From assembly GCF_002355535.1 (NCBI RefSeq), contig NZ_AP017457.1, forward strand, positions 186,001-250,000: a stretch of DNA of 64,000 nucleotides, read 5' to 3'. The notes under the pieces are model-generated. The model was given only the letters and a program-made list of their open reading frames with translations, was not told the origin of the DNA and made no database searches. A program made the position numbers and the translations under genes. The DNA is from Aurantimicrobium minutum (GTDB lineage: Bacteria > Actinomycetota > Actinomycetes > Actinomycetales > Microbacteriaceae). Positions 50,401-60,582 of the stretch are shown here, in pieces. The stretch's first letter is position 1. Each line of letters opens with the position of its first letter.

Positions 50401-53400
50401 ATGCTTCGTCGCTGGTTCGCCACACTGCGGGGAATAAGTCCCCGCAGGCGAACTGTGCTCAAATGGACCGCTTCTCTTGCGGCGCTAGCCATGTTGGTTG
50501 TCGGTTCAATCCTGGCAACTGGATACCAAGCACAGCGCGTCAATCTCGATGACGGTGCTGTGTGGGTGACCAACGGGGATAAACAAGCAATCGGTAGAGC
50601 CAACACAAAAGTGTTCGAACTCAACACCGTGCTCACGACCGACTCCGCACAAATGGATCTGGTTCAAAACAGTTCACACGTGTTCCTCATCAACGATGCA
50701 ACCAGGTCACTGGATATTGTCGATCAGGCCACCGGTGACGTCGCTGAAAGCATTCCACTTCCGCAAGATGTCACCTATGCCGCGCTCGCCGGAGACAACG
50801 TCATCTTGCATGCACCAGCAACCGGAGATGTGTGGGTGTTGCCTGCGGCAACCCTGTCGAATTTCGATGCGAAAACTCAGCCAGCAAACTTCACCGTCGG
50901 AGCGGATTCTGTTGTGGCAGTTTCCAGCACCGGCTACCTTGTTGGGGTCAGTGCCTCGTTGGGTACGTTGTCCACAATCAACACCACCAGCTCAGTTACC
51001 CCAGAAATCCAGCAACTCGATGCTGAGCTCACCGCGGGGAAACTCCAGATCACCCTGATTGGGGAACGCTGGGCGGTGTTGGATCAACAAACCGCAACCC
51101 TTTACACCCAAGGCCGCATTATTGACCTGAGCTCTGCCTCTTTCGATGTGGGGCAGGCAGTTTTGCAACAGCCCAGCACACGCGGTGTAGAAGCATCAGG
51201 AAACAGCATCACCTCAGTTTCTGGTTCCTCCTCGATACTGGTTTCTCACACAGCAGGCCTCGCCGTTATCAATTTAGATAGCGCAGAAATCTTCAGCTCT
51301 GTTGCTACAGCTCAGGGCCGTCCCGCATCGGCGGTCATCCACGGTGAGTGTGCCTTTGCTGCCTGGTCAGGTGGAACGGTGTGGTCCAAATGCGGTGCTG
51401 CAGAAGAATCCACTGACAATGCGGAATCTATGGCCGGCAGTGCAGAGTTGGTCTTTCGTGTCAGCGACCAGGTCATTGCCCTCAATGATGCGCTGAACGG
51501 ACTGGTCTGGGCTGTCCAAGGCGGGGTCAGGCTGATCGATAACTGGGATACTTTGCTCGAACAGCAAGCACTAGAGCAACAGGTTGTTCAAACAAATAAT
51601 GCTGATGCCCCAGAGTTCGCTAAGGATCCGCAACCACCGGTTGCAGTTGATGATGATTTAGGTGCGCGCCCGGGCCGAGTGACCTCGCTTCCGGTTTTGC
51701 TCAATGACTATGACCCCAACGGGGATGCTCTGGTTATTGATACTGTTACCTCCATTCCAGCAGCGCTGGGGGAGATCTTTATCAATGCGGACCGCAGCCA
51801 AGTCATGGTGCGCCTGGCGCCAGATGCTTCTGGAACCACACAGTTTGACTACAGCATCTCTGATGGTCGCGGTGGACAGGCCTCTGCCACCGTCACACTC
51901 AACATCCGTCCAGAGAGCGAGAACTCACCGCCTGTTCAAGCACGTCCAACCCGAACCAACGTGGCAACAGGTGGCCAGGTTATCGTCAACGTGTTGGAGG
52001 ACTGGATTGATCCCGACGGGGATGCCATCTTTGTGGCCTCGGCAACCGTGGACGCCCCCGATTCCCTCTCTTACACCCCAGCAGGCCGCGTAGCCTTCAC
52101 CGACTCTGGCCGCGGTGGCGGTGGACTCAAGCAGGTAGCCCTCGAGGTCTCTGATGGCCGAGCCACTGGCTTTGGTGCTGTGCAAATCAATGTTCGAGCA
52201 CCAGGACAAGTCCCCATCGTCGCTGATGCCTTCGCTGTTATTGCCATCGCTGGACAACCCATCACCATCAACCCGTCACCTCATGTGCGCGGTGGATCTG
52301 GAGTGTTGAGTCTGACGGGTGTTCCTGCAGTTCCAGGATTGGATATTGTTCCCGACTTTGCTGACTTCTCCTTCTCGGTCACTGCGTCACGGACTGGTTC
52401 CAGTTATGTCACCTATGCCGTCACCGATGGAGACGTCACCGGTTCTGGATTAGTGCGTATTGACGTGATTGACCCGCCGGAAGTTTCTGCTCAACCGATA
52501 ACTGCTGCGCATGCTGTGTATGTTCCGTTGCAACAGACCCGCACAGTCGATGTCACTGCAACCGACCGTGATCCATCAGGTGGTGTTCTTGTTGTCACGG
52601 GTGTGACCAATATTCCTTTTGATTCAGGCATTCAGGTTGAAGTTGTGGATCATCGCATTCTTCGCGTCACCTTGACCAAACCCCTCGATGCGGCAGTGGC
52701 ATTCGGATACCGCATCAGCAACGGAGTTTCACAAAGCGAGGGCACCGTCACGGTGGTGCAAACACCTGCCCCCACCATCGCGCAAGCGCCGGTTGCAGTC
52801 CCCGATGTTGTTGCCGTGCGCGTTGGAGATGTCATCAGTATCCCTGTTCTCGCGAACGATATTCACCCGGACGGCGGCCAGCTCACCCTGGCGGCCAAGC
52901 TAGACCAGGATGTTCCTTCTGGTGCTGGTCTGCTCTTTACCTCGGGCAATCAGTTGAGATTCTTAGCAGGCAGCAACCCTGGAACCTACTCGGCGGTGTA
53001 TCGAGTCAATGCAGATAATGGTCAATGGGCCAGCGGCACGGTAACAATCTCAGTGCGCGCGATAGACCAAGACACTAACCAGGCGCCCACCCCACGCACC
53101 GTGACAGCCCGTGCCATGTCGGGGCAAACAGTGAGAATTCCTATACCGCTGGTGGGCATTGACCCCGATGGTGACTCTGTTCAATTTGTCGGCTTAGATA
53201 CCAACCCCGAAAAGGGCTCAATTGCTGCTGTGGGCAGTGATTGGATTGAGTACGAGGCATCCGCCTATGCCACCGGAACCGACACGTTCAGTTACTCCGT
53301 TGTCGATGCATTGGGTGCTCAAGCCAGTGCATCAATCCGTGTGGGTATTGCAGAACCTTTGGCTGGTGGGCGCAATCCTGTCGCGATAGCCGATACGGTC

Positions 53401-56127
53401 ACGGCACGCCCTGGATACACCGTCTATGTTCGTGCACTACAAAACGACAGTGATCCTGACGGACGTCCGCTCACTCTTGTTTCTGTGACCCCACAGGATG
53501 ACTCTGTTTCCGCAGAGATCGTGGGAGATCTCGTCAAGATCACTGCACCGATGACACCGGGACGCTATGGCCTGGTCTATGAGATCGAAAATGATCTTGC
53601 AGGTACTGCTTCCAACTTCATCACTGTTGATGTTCAAACGCAGGCTCCGCTCTCACGCCCTGTGATCTCGGATGCTGTGGTGAGTCTGTCAGATATTTTG
53701 GATCAAACTTCAGTAGATGTGAACGTGCTCAAGGGAGCATTCTTCGCAGATGGCCCCGTTTCTTCACTGCGGCCCACAATCGTGAGCGGTTACGGATCCA
53801 CTGCTCGAGTTATCTCCAGCAACACGGTTCGTGTTCAGGTTCAAGAAACCTCTCAAATCATTCCCTTCACGGTTGCACATCCTGAAGACCCCACCGTGAG
53901 CTCCACCGCCTTCATTTGGGTTCCAGGAACCGATGATGCTCTGCCACAGCGCAAGAAAGGTGTCAAACCACTGACTGTCGTCAGTGAACAAACACTGCGC
54001 ATTGACATCAATGACTACGTCATCGCAGCCTTAGGAAAGACCGTCAAGCTGACCGATAGCAACACCGTGCGTGCCACACATGCTGACGGTTCACGCTTGG
54101 TGGTCAACGACACCACCCTGACGTACACCAGTAAAGACCGCTATTTTGGTCCGGCCTCAATTTCCTTCGAAGTCACCGACGGCGACTCGGCAACTTCCCC
54201 GGGAGCACACACCGCCACCATCGTGTTGCCGATTACAGTGACACCTCGAGAAAATATGCCACCGGTTATGCTCGGTGCCAACATTGATTTAGAACCTGGT
54301 CAAGAGAAAACCCTTGATCTCGTCCGTGTCACGAGATACCCCTACGTCGATGATCAGGATGAACTCGAATACACCGTCAGCGGAGATGGCTCCGGCGTCA
54401 CTGCCACGCTTAGTGGTCAAACCCTCACTCTCAAAGCAAGCGATGATGCCGTCAAGGGAAAAACTGTTTCCCTCACTGTCACCGTCAAAGACAAGGTGGC
54501 TGAGGGTTCACCTGGACAAATTATCGTCAGAATTGTGCCCTCAACCAGACCCCTTGCCATTCCTGTCACGGACAGCATTGTTGCCAAGCGTGGAGAAACC
54601 CAAACTGTTGATGTCTTGGCTAACGATCAAGCAACCAACCCCTTCCCAGGGCAGCCGCTCAAAGTTCTTGCCGTGCGAGGCCTTAACAACGGCAACATTC
54701 CACCGGGTGTAACGGTGACACCCTCAGCGGATAAATCCACGCTGACGGTCACCGTCTCTGCCAACGCTGACCCCAGCGACACCACGCTGGAATATGAGGT
54801 TGCTGATGCCACCAACGATCCAGACCGCTATGTTTGGGGTGTCATCAACATTTCAGTTCAAGACGTTCCCTCCGCGCCTCAAGCACCAACGCGCGCTGCT
54901 GGATTTGTTTCAGGAAATCTCACCCTGTCCTGGCAAGCACCGGCAGCCAATAATTCTCCAATAACGAAGTACACCGTCGAAAGCGATGCGGGTTATCGCA
55001 AAGAATGCACCTCAACCGTCTGTTCGCTCGATGGTTTGCCCACCGGACAGCGCTTCCGCTTTACGGTGAGTGCAACGAACGCCATCGGCACCTCACTGGT
55101 AAGCAGCTGGAGTGAGCCACTGAGTGCCGATGTTATTCCGGCAGGACCTGCACAAGTCAACATCACAACCGCAGGATTTGACCCCGCGCACCCCGAAGGT
55201 GGTGGCATCAACGTTTCTTGGAGTGCTGTGGGAACACCCGCAGGAGGCAGCCCCGTCAGCGTCTATGTTGTGACCATCATTGAAGACGGAACAACAGTTC
55301 GAGCCACCTATGAACAGCCTGCAAGCGTCACAAGCCTGCCCACGCTGTGGCTATCTCCAGGACACTCCTATGTTGCTCGCGTAACCGCGAAAAACAATGC
55401 CGATACCGACACTTGGAACTCCACAACCTCTGGTTCAGTTGTTGCTATCGGTGCACCACAACCTGCAGGTGGATTAGTTGCCACACAAACAGGCGCCCAG
55501 GGACAAACAACTCTGAGTTGGAACCCCGTAGGCCCTAACGGAGCGAGTTCGCTCACCTACTACGTCAAGGGAGGCCCCACGAGTTTCAGCGACGGAGCCT
55601 GCCCAGCCAACCCAGCAAGTGGCACACAGAATGTGGGAAGTGCAACCAGTTGGGATGACTCCTCCACGAAACCTCTGGGCACCTACTATTACGTTGTTTA
55701 CGCCACCAACGGCTTCAGTTGTGTTGCACAAACCACTAGCGTCACCATCACTCAGCGCATTCCGGGAGCGGCAAGCTACCTCAGCGCAGAATGTATTGTT
55801 GACGGCTCGGGAACCCCCGGCACCGTCTGTAGCTCGAGCAACAACGGCCAACCCTTCACGCTTCGCATCACGTCACCAACAGTGGCATCCATGCAGGGAG
55901 CCATCACACTCTGGCAAATCAAAGTCGGAACGACCTGGGTTGATCTCACCTCAGCAAGTGCAACCGAATACCAATTGCCCAGTACTGCGTATTTCCAAGC
56001 GGGAGGAACAGGTGGTTCAGGCCAGACTGTTCTTATTCGCGGATGTACAGCAGCAGGGGAGTGTGGTGCTGAAGGCTCCACCTCCAGCGGCACCCCAGCC
56101 CCCATCTACATTCCAACCCAGAACTAA
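50401..56127 (+). CDS. Giant surface protein with propeller-like, Ig-like and FN3 domains
   Basis: At 1908 residues this is the largest gene. It has a basic cytoplasmic start (RRWFATLRGISPRRR), one membrane helix (about 20-40) and a large extracytoplasmic part. Residues 45-405 contain short beta repeats resembling a propeller (for example SLDIVDQATGDV). Residues about 410-1485 hold about ten to eleven Ig-like or cadherin-like domains with recurring D-P-(D/N)-G-D/G motifs, such as NDYDPNGDAL, DWIDPDGDAI, NDIHPDGGQL, GIDPDGDSV and NDSDPDGRPL, which are typical calcium or turn sites. The FN3-type part begins near 1488 (PSAPQAPTRAAGF) and carries cysteine pairs. It follows the kinase by 2 nt and may be the sensor or scaffold for it. 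Confidence 0.85.
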   Translation: MLRRWFATLRGISPRRRTVLKWTASLAALAMLVVGSILATGYQAQRVNLDDGAVWVTNGDKQAIGRANTKVFELNTVLTTDSAQMDLVQNSSHVFLINDATRSLDIVDQATGDVAESIPLPQDVTYAALAGDNVILHAPATGDVWVLPAATLSNFDAKTQPANFTVGADSVVAVSSTGYLVGVSASLGTLSTINTTSSVTPEIQQLDAELTAGKLQITLIGERWAVLDQQTATLYTQGRIIDLSSASFDVGQAVLQQPSTRGVEASGNSITSVSGSSSILVSHTAGLAVINLDSAEIFSSVATAQGRPASAVIHGECAFAAWSGGTVWSKCGAAEESTDNAESMAGSAELVFRVSDQVIALNDALNGLVWAVQGGVRLIDNWDTLLEQQALEQQVVQTNNADAPEFAKDPQPPVAVDDDLGARPGRVTSLPVLLNDYDPNGDALVIDTVTSIPAALGEIFINADRSQVMVRLAPDASGTTQFDYSISDGRGGQASATVTLNIRPESENSPPVQARPTRTNVATGGQVIVNVLEDWIDPDGDAIFVASATVDAPDSLSYTPAGRVAFTDSGRGGGGLKQVALEVSDGRATGFGAVQINVRAPGQVPIVADAFAVIAIAGQPITINPSPHVRGGSGVLSLTGVPAVPGLDIVPDFADFSFSVTASRTGSSYVTYAVTDGDVTGSGLVRIDVIDPPEVSAQPITAAHAVYVPLQQTRTVDVTATDRDPSGGVLVVTGVTNIPFDSGIQVEVVDHRILRVTLTKPLDAAVAFGYRISNGVSQSEGTVTVVQTPAPTIAQAPVAVPDVVAVRVGDVISIPVLANDIHPDGGQLTLAAKLDQDVPSGAGLLFTSGNQLRFLAGSNPGTYSAVYRVNADNGQWASGTVTISVRAIDQDTNQAPTPRTVTARAMSGQTVRIPIPLVGIDPDGDSVQFVGLDTNPEKGSIAAVGSDWIEYEASAYATGTDTFSYSVVDALGAQASASIRVGIAEPLAGGRNPVAIADTVTARPGYTVYVRALQNDSDPDGRPLTLVSVTPQDDSVSAEIVGDLVKITAPMTPGRYGLVYEIENDLAGTASNFITVDVQTQAPLSRPVISDAVVSLSDILDQTSVDVNVLKGAFFADGPVSSLRPTIVSGYGSTARVISSNTVRVQVQETSQIIPFTVAHPEDPTVSSTAFIWVPGTDDALPQRKKGVKPLTVVSEQTLRIDINDYVIAALGKTVKLTDSNTVRATHADGSRLVVNDTTLTYTSKDRYFGPASISFEVTDGDSATSPGAHTATIVLPITVTPRENMPPVMLGANIDLEPGQEKTLDLVRVTRYPYVDDQDELEYTVSGDGSGVTATLSGQTLTLKASDDAVKGKTVSLTVTVKDKVAEGSPGQIIVRIVPSTRPLAIPVTDSIVAKRGETQTVDVLANDQATNPFPGQPLKVLAVRGLNNGNIPPGVTVTPSADKSTLTVTVSANADPSDTTLEYEVADATNDPDRYVWGVINISVQDVPSAPQAPTRAAGFVSGNLTLSWQAPAANNSPITKYTVESDAGYRKECTSTVCSLDGLPTGQRFRFTVSATNAIGTSLVSSWSEPLSADVIPAGPAQVNITTAGFDPAHPEGGGINVSWSAVGTPAGGSPVSVYVVTIIEDGTTVRATYEQPASVTSLPTLWLSPGHSYVARVTAKNNADTDTWNSTTSGSVVAIGAPQPAGGLVATQTGAQGQTTLSWNPVGPNGASSLTYYVKGGPTSFSDGACPANPASGTQNVGSATSWDDSSTKPLGTYYYVVYATNGFSCVAQTTSVTITQRIPGAASYLSAECIVDGSGTPGTVCSSSNNGQPFTLRITSPTVASMQGAITLWQIKVGTTWVDLTSASATEYQLPSTAYFQAGGTGGSGQTVLIRGCTAAGECGAEGSTSSGTPAPIYIPTQN

Positions 56128-56156
56128 ACACAGCACCACCCACTGAAAGGCACACC

Positions 56157-57119
56157 ATGAGCATGAAACCCGAACAAGCAGCCGGGTTCCAGAAAGTCTT
56201 CGACAAACTGGTCGAAAACGTGGAACAGGTACTCCTGGGCAAGAACCGAACAGTTCGCCTCGCCTTCACCGCCATGCTCAGCGGTGGGCACCTCCTCCTG
56301 GAGGACTACCCCGGCACAGGAAAGACCTCCCTAGCTCGGGCCATGGCACAAAGTGTCCAGGGATCCCATTCTCGTATTCAGTTCACCCCGGACCTTCTCC
56401 CCGGTGACATCACCGGTGTGAGCATCTTTGACCAGAAAAAAGGCGCCTTTGAATTCCACAAAGGCCCGATTTTCTCCAACATCGTCCTCGCTGACGAAAT
56501 TAACCGCGCCAGCCCCAAAACTCAGTCAGCACTGCTCGAAGTGATGGAAGAACACCACGTCACCGTTGATGGCGTGACACACCCCACGGGCGAACCTTTC
56601 ATGGTTATTGCCACCCAGAACCCGATTGAACAAGCAGGAACCTACCGACTACCTGAGGCACAGCTCGACCGCTTCTTGATGAAAGCCTCGTTGGGATACC
56701 CTGACCACGCCTCAACTATGCAAATTCTGGAAGGCTCAGCAAAGAAAAAAAACGGAGAACTCGACGGAGTCGTTCCTGCAGAGATGGTGGTCAAGCTCAT
56801 CGAGTTGGCCAAGACCGTTCACGTGGATGCTGAAATCAATGACTACGTTTCGCGCATTGTCGAAGCAACCCGCTTTGCCCCCGAGGTCCGCCTGGGTGCT
56901 TCAGTTCGTGGAGCACTCGCACTGATTGCCGCCTCACGTGTCCACGCTGCATCACAGGGACGACACTTCGTCATACCTGATGATGTTAAAGCGCTTGCCG
57001 ACTCTGTTCTCTCACACCGCCTCGTGCTCGATCCTGAAGCAGAGTTTGATGGTGTTACTGCGAACAATGTTGTGGGCAAGATTTTGATTGATCTTCCCGT
57101 GGGAGCACCTGCCGCCTAA
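56157..57119 (+). CDS. MoxR family AAA+ ATPase
   Basis: MoxR ATPases act as chaperones that activate or assemble partners, often with DUF58 proteins. The 320-residue protein has Walker A DYPGTGKTSLA, Walker B VLADEINRASPKTQSALLEVMEE, sensor 1 VIATQNPIEQAGTYRLPEAQLDRF and the C-terminal lid. Site AAAGG before ATG 56157 (ATG 56163 is possible). TAATG overlap with the DUF58 gene. Confidence 0.94.
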   Translation: MSMKPEQAAGFQKVFDKLVENVEQVLLGKNRTVRLAFTAMLSGGHLLLEDYPGTGKTSLARAMAQSVQGSHSRIQFTPDLLPGDITGVSIFDQKKGAFEFHKGPIFSNIVLADEINRASPKTQSALLEVMEEHHVTVDGVTHPTGEPFMVIATQNPIEQAGTYRLPEAQLDRFLMKASLGYPDHASTMQILEGSAKKKNGELDGVVPAEMVVKLIELAKTVHVDAEINDYVSRIVEATRFAPEVRLGASVRGALALIAASRVHAASQGRHFVIPDDVKALADSVLSHRLVLDPEAEFDGVTANNVVGKILIDLPVGAPAA

Positions 57120-58378
57120 TGTTTCTTCGCGTAGTCACCTTCAGAGGGTGGGGTTGGGCTGTTGCAGCCCTACTCTGCCTTATTGTTGGTGCTTCGCTGG
57201 GCTGGATTGAACTCATTGGCTTAGGTGTTGCAGGGGTCGTTACTTTCGGGTTCGCATCGCTGTATGCACTCTTCCGCCATGCCCACGAGGTTTCTTTCCA
57301 TCTTGCGCATGAACGCGTCGTCGTCGGCGATGAAGCGCAACTCATCGTCAGTGTTCGCAACCCCACTTCGCACTCCCTCATGGGATTAGATGTTTTTGTT
57401 CCAGTGGGGGACTCTCAGGTTGAAACGCAGGTGGGGCGTCTTCGTAAGAGTGCTCATGAAGACATATCGTTACCTATTCCGACTGAACACCGTGGCATGG
57501 TGCAGGTAGGTCCTGCTCGTGTTGTGCGTCAAGACCCACTGGGGTTGGTATCTCGCGAGGTCGTGCATGGCGAACCGCGCACGCTATTCATTCACCCACG
57601 CACTATCGGATTACTGAGTATGAGCACAGGTTTCGTTCGAGATCTTGAAGGAAATCCCACGAAAGACCTCACCGATAGTGACCTGTCCTTTCACGCCTTG
57701 CGTGAATATGTTCCAGGGGACGATCGCCGCAATATTCACTGGAAATCCACCGCAAAAACCGGGGAGTTCATGGTCCGACAGTTTGAGCAAACTCGTCGCT
57801 CCCACCTGATGATTGCCTTGGATACTGACCCAGCTGCCTATGCAGGGGATGATGATTTTGAACTCGCTGTCAGCACGGCAGCGTCCTTGGGCGTTCGGGC
57901 GATTCGTGACACCCGAGATCTTTCCGTGTTGGTGAGCGCTGATGCCAGGCCTCAACCAACGGGGCGGCTCAGTGCATTGCGTGAAGCTGCACGCGAGTTA
58001 GCTTCCCGCCGCCGCGCTGAAAGGCCGGCAGTCAATCGTGTCCGAGGGCTCTCAACTGTCTCAAAGGATCGTCTGCTCGATGAGCTCTCAGGCATTCATC
58101 TCCAGGAGGGAAGCCCCAACATTGTTGAGCTTTCACGTCTAGCTTCTGTACAAGCCGCGGATGTCTCAATTGCTTTTGTGGTGACTGGCCCAACTGTTGA
58201 GTCCAAGACGCTTCACTCAGCCTCGATTGCTTTCCCTGCGGGTGTTGAGGTTGTGATTTTGAGCTGTGCACCGGAAGCTTCCCCGCAAACTCGTCGCATG
58301 GGGCGCCTCACTGTGGCCACTATCGGACGTCTCGATGACGTTCAGCAGTTGCTGGGTAAAAGGATGACACTGGCATGA
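57119..58378 (+). CDS. DUF58 domain protein, membrane anchored
   Basis: A 419-residue protein with two N-terminal helices (about 8-55), a beta-rich region, and the DUF58 signature REYVPGDDRRNIHWKSTAKTGEFMVRQFE (about residues 195-223), which lies at the start of a von Willebrand-like domain. DUF58 proteins with MoxR and transglutaminase-like neighbours form a common bacterial module. It overlaps both neighbours (TAATG and ATGA). Confidence 0.92.
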   Translation: MFLRVVTFRGWGWAVAALLCLIVGASLGWIELIGLGVAGVVTFGFASLYALFRHAHEVSFHLAHERVVVGDEAQLIVSVRNPTSHSLMGLDVFVPVGDSQVETQVGRLRKSAHEDISLPIPTEHRGMVQVGPARVVRQDPLGLVSREVVHGEPRTLFIHPRTIGLLSMSTGFVRDLEGNPTKDLTDSDLSFHALREYVPGDDRRNIHWKSTAKTGEFMVRQFEQTRRSHLMIALDTDPAAYAGDDDFELAVSTAASLGVRAIRDTRDLSVLVSADARPQPTGRLSALREAARELASRRRAERPAVNRVRGLSTVSKDRLLDELSGIHLQEGSPNIVELSRLASVQAADVSIAFVVTGPTVESKTLHSASIAFPAGVEVVILSCAPEASPQTRRMGRLTVATIGRLDDVQQLLGKRMTLA

Positions 58379-60573
58379 GAGCACTCTTTCTCGCTCTCGC
58401 AGTAGTGGTCTCACTGGTTCCGTTATGGCCGGTGTACCAAACACCTGCGTTTATTGTCGCTGTGGTCGTTGGTGGGCTACTCGGTGCTCTAATTGCATTA
58501 GTTTCTGCCCGCAGATCATGGTCGGTTCTCGCAACCGTCTTGGCAACTGTGGGGGCATATTTACTCGTTGGAGTTCCTGTAGCCATTCCCAGCCAGGCAC
58601 TTTTTGGCATTCTTCCCACGCTTCAGGGTGAGCTTTCTCTCATTACCGCGGTGGTGCTTTCCTGGAAGCAGCTCGTCACGGTTATGCCTCCCGTGGGATC
58701 CTATGAGGCGCTTCTGGTTCCAGCGTTTATTTTGTCGCTCTGTGGTGTTCTGCTCGCCACGGTGTTATCGCTTCGTCTCCCACGTAACCGGGCACGTTCG
58801 AACTGGGCAGCAGTGGTCCCGTTGCTCACGCTTGGAACCTCTATTTGGTTAGGTCCTAGCAGAAGCTTTGCCAGCATTGTGGTCACCGTTGGCGTCTTTG
58901 TTCTCATTGCGCTGTGGTTTGCTGCAGGGCGGAGCACAAACACCCGGGCAGGATTCAGGTCTTTAGGTGTTGTTGTTCTGGCAGCGGTTGTGGCATCAGC
59001 CATTGTTGTTGTAGTTCCTATTACGAACCGCAGTGTGTGGCGCACCGAAATTGAACAGCCTTTTGTTCTTCAAGATGACACGAGCCCACTCTCGGAGTAT
59101 CGAAACTACGTCACCGGAAATCAGCAATCTGCAGAACTGTTGACTGTGACAGGTTTGGAAGCTGGTCAACGTCTTTCTCTGGCCACGCTCGATAACTACA
59201 CCGGAGTGCTCTATTCGGTCGGTGGTGTGGCCGCGGACTTCACCAAAATTCCAGGTTCGCTACCAGTTGATTCTTCCTCGGGACAAAAAGTTTCTGCTGA
59301 GATCACCATTGATCAACTCACGGGACCCTGGGTTCCACTTCCCGGTGCTCTGGGTTCGCTGTCCTTTACAGGATCCAATGCTCGAAGTTTGACAGATAGT
59401 TTTTACTACAGTCGTCCATCTCAAACAGGAGCTCTTATAACAGGTTTGGCCTCTGGCGACAGTTACACCACTGTTGCTCACGAGGGTGAGATGGTCAATG
59501 TTGATGCGTTGGCTTCGCTGACACCTGGAGAGGCCATCGTTCCTGCCCCAGCGGTGATTCCAGATGGACTCGATGCTTTCGTTGCCACCACTGCCAAGGG
59601 GAAAACCTCAGCAGGTGAGCGGTTACAAGCCTCCCTGACAGCTCTGATGACTGAAGGGTATATCAGCCACGGCGGTCCTGGTGAAGTCCCTAGTGCGTCA
59701 GGTCACGGCGCCAACCGCATCGCAGCCTTATTTGCGGCAACTCCCATGGTTGGCGATGCTGAGCAATATTCCACCGCCGCAGCGTTGATTGCAACCCAAC
59801 TTGGTTTCCCGGCACGGGTCGTGATGGGCTTCATTGCTCCGGAAGGATCCAGTGCACAGTCAGCACTGACCTTCACTGGGGCAGATATGACCGCGTGGAT
59901 TGAAGTTTCTACAAGCCAGGGATGGGTTGCCATCAACACCAATCCGGCTGAGCGTCCCATTCCGGACGAGCAACCACAAGACCCAACTGAGGTGGCATTC
60001 CCACAAACTGCTGCTGACCCTCCTGCCCAGGAAGAACCTCAACTCAACGACAGTGCCTCTGCCGAGGCGGCGCAAGAAGAACAGCCCAACACAGTAGACC
60101 CTGTGTTGCAGACTGTTCTGGCCATCATCTCTGGCGTTGCCTGGACACTGCTGTGGCTGGGCATTCTTGCCTCGCCGCTCCTTTCCATCGTGTTCCTCAA
60201 GCGCAGACGACGAAACAAGAGGTTCACAGCTGCCACAAGCCAGGAGCAAGTCTTGGGAGCCTGGGAAGAACTCCGGGATGTGCTCGTTGATAACGGCACG
60301 GCAGCCCCAGCATCAAATACTCGCCGCGAGATTGCAGAAGAAACAGGAATACACGCAGCAACAGCTGTTGCTGTCCTTGCAGACACGGCACAGTATTCAG
60401 GTGAAAAAGTGAGTGAGAGTGAAGTACTGCGTGCGTGGACTGACGTTGATCAGCTCAGCGATGAAATAGCTCGAGAACGCACTAGATGGCAACGTATCCG
60501 GGCACGAATCTCCCTGCGTTCTTTCAACATTCCCTGGGCCCGCTTGACCAGCTGGCTTCCCAAGCGCCGGTAA
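58375..60573 (+). CDS. Transglutaminase-fold membrane protein without catalytic residues
   Basis: The 732-residue protein has about seven N-terminal helices (to residue 225), an external domain and a C-terminal helix near 580-605, then a basic cytoplasmic tail. This is the TgpA-like layout. The transglutaminase core is recognisable at 455-520, but the active-site cysteine position in GDAEQYS is alanine (A462), the histidine position in DMTAWIEV is threonine (T506), and the aspartate of the FDPTP-like motif is asparagine (INTNP). Only one cysteine is in the whole protein, in a membrane helix. So it is probably a catalytically dead fold used for binding. It lies directly after moxR-DUF58. Confidence 0.85.
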   Translation: MRALFLALAVVVSLVPLWPVYQTPAFIVAVVVGGLLGALIALVSARRSWSVLATVLATVGAYLLVGVPVAIPSQALFGILPTLQGELSLITAVVLSWKQLVTVMPPVGSYEALLVPAFILSLCGVLLATVLSLRLPRNRARSNWAAVVPLLTLGTSIWLGPSRSFASIVVTVGVFVLIALWFAAGRSTNTRAGFRSLGVVVLAAVVASAIVVVVPITNRSVWRTEIEQPFVLQDDTSPLSEYRNYVTGNQQSAELLTVTGLEAGQRLSLATLDNYTGVLYSVGGVAADFTKIPGSLPVDSSSGQKVSAEITIDQLTGPWVPLPGALGSLSFTGSNARSLTDSFYYSRPSQTGALITGLASGDSYTTVAHEGEMVNVDALASLTPGEAIVPAPAVIPDGLDAFVATTAKGKTSAGERLQASLTALMTEGYISHGGPGEVPSASGHGANRIAALFAATPMVGDAEQYSTAAALIATQLGFPARVVMGFIAPEGSSAQSALTFTGADMTAWIEVSTSQGWVAINTNPAERPIPDEQPQDPTEVAFPQTAADPPAQEEPQLNDSASAEAAQEEQPNTVDPVLQTVLAIISGVAWTLLWLGILASPLLSIVFLKRRRRNKRFTAATSQEQVLGAWEELRDVLVDNGTAAPASNTRREIAEETGIHAATAVAVLADTAQYSGEKVSESEVLRAWTDVDQLSDEIARERTRWQRIRARISLRSFNIPWARLTSWLPKRR

Positions 60574-60576
60574 CAT
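60571..60576 (+). promoter_or_regulatory. -10 hexamer TAACAT of the zinc-ribbon/FHA gene
   Basis: TAACAT overlaps the stop of the preceding gene and is 6 nt before ATG 60583, with no SD sequence, consistent with an internal leaderless promoter for the last two genes of the cluster. Confidence 0.4.
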
Positions 60577-60582
60577 CGCAGT

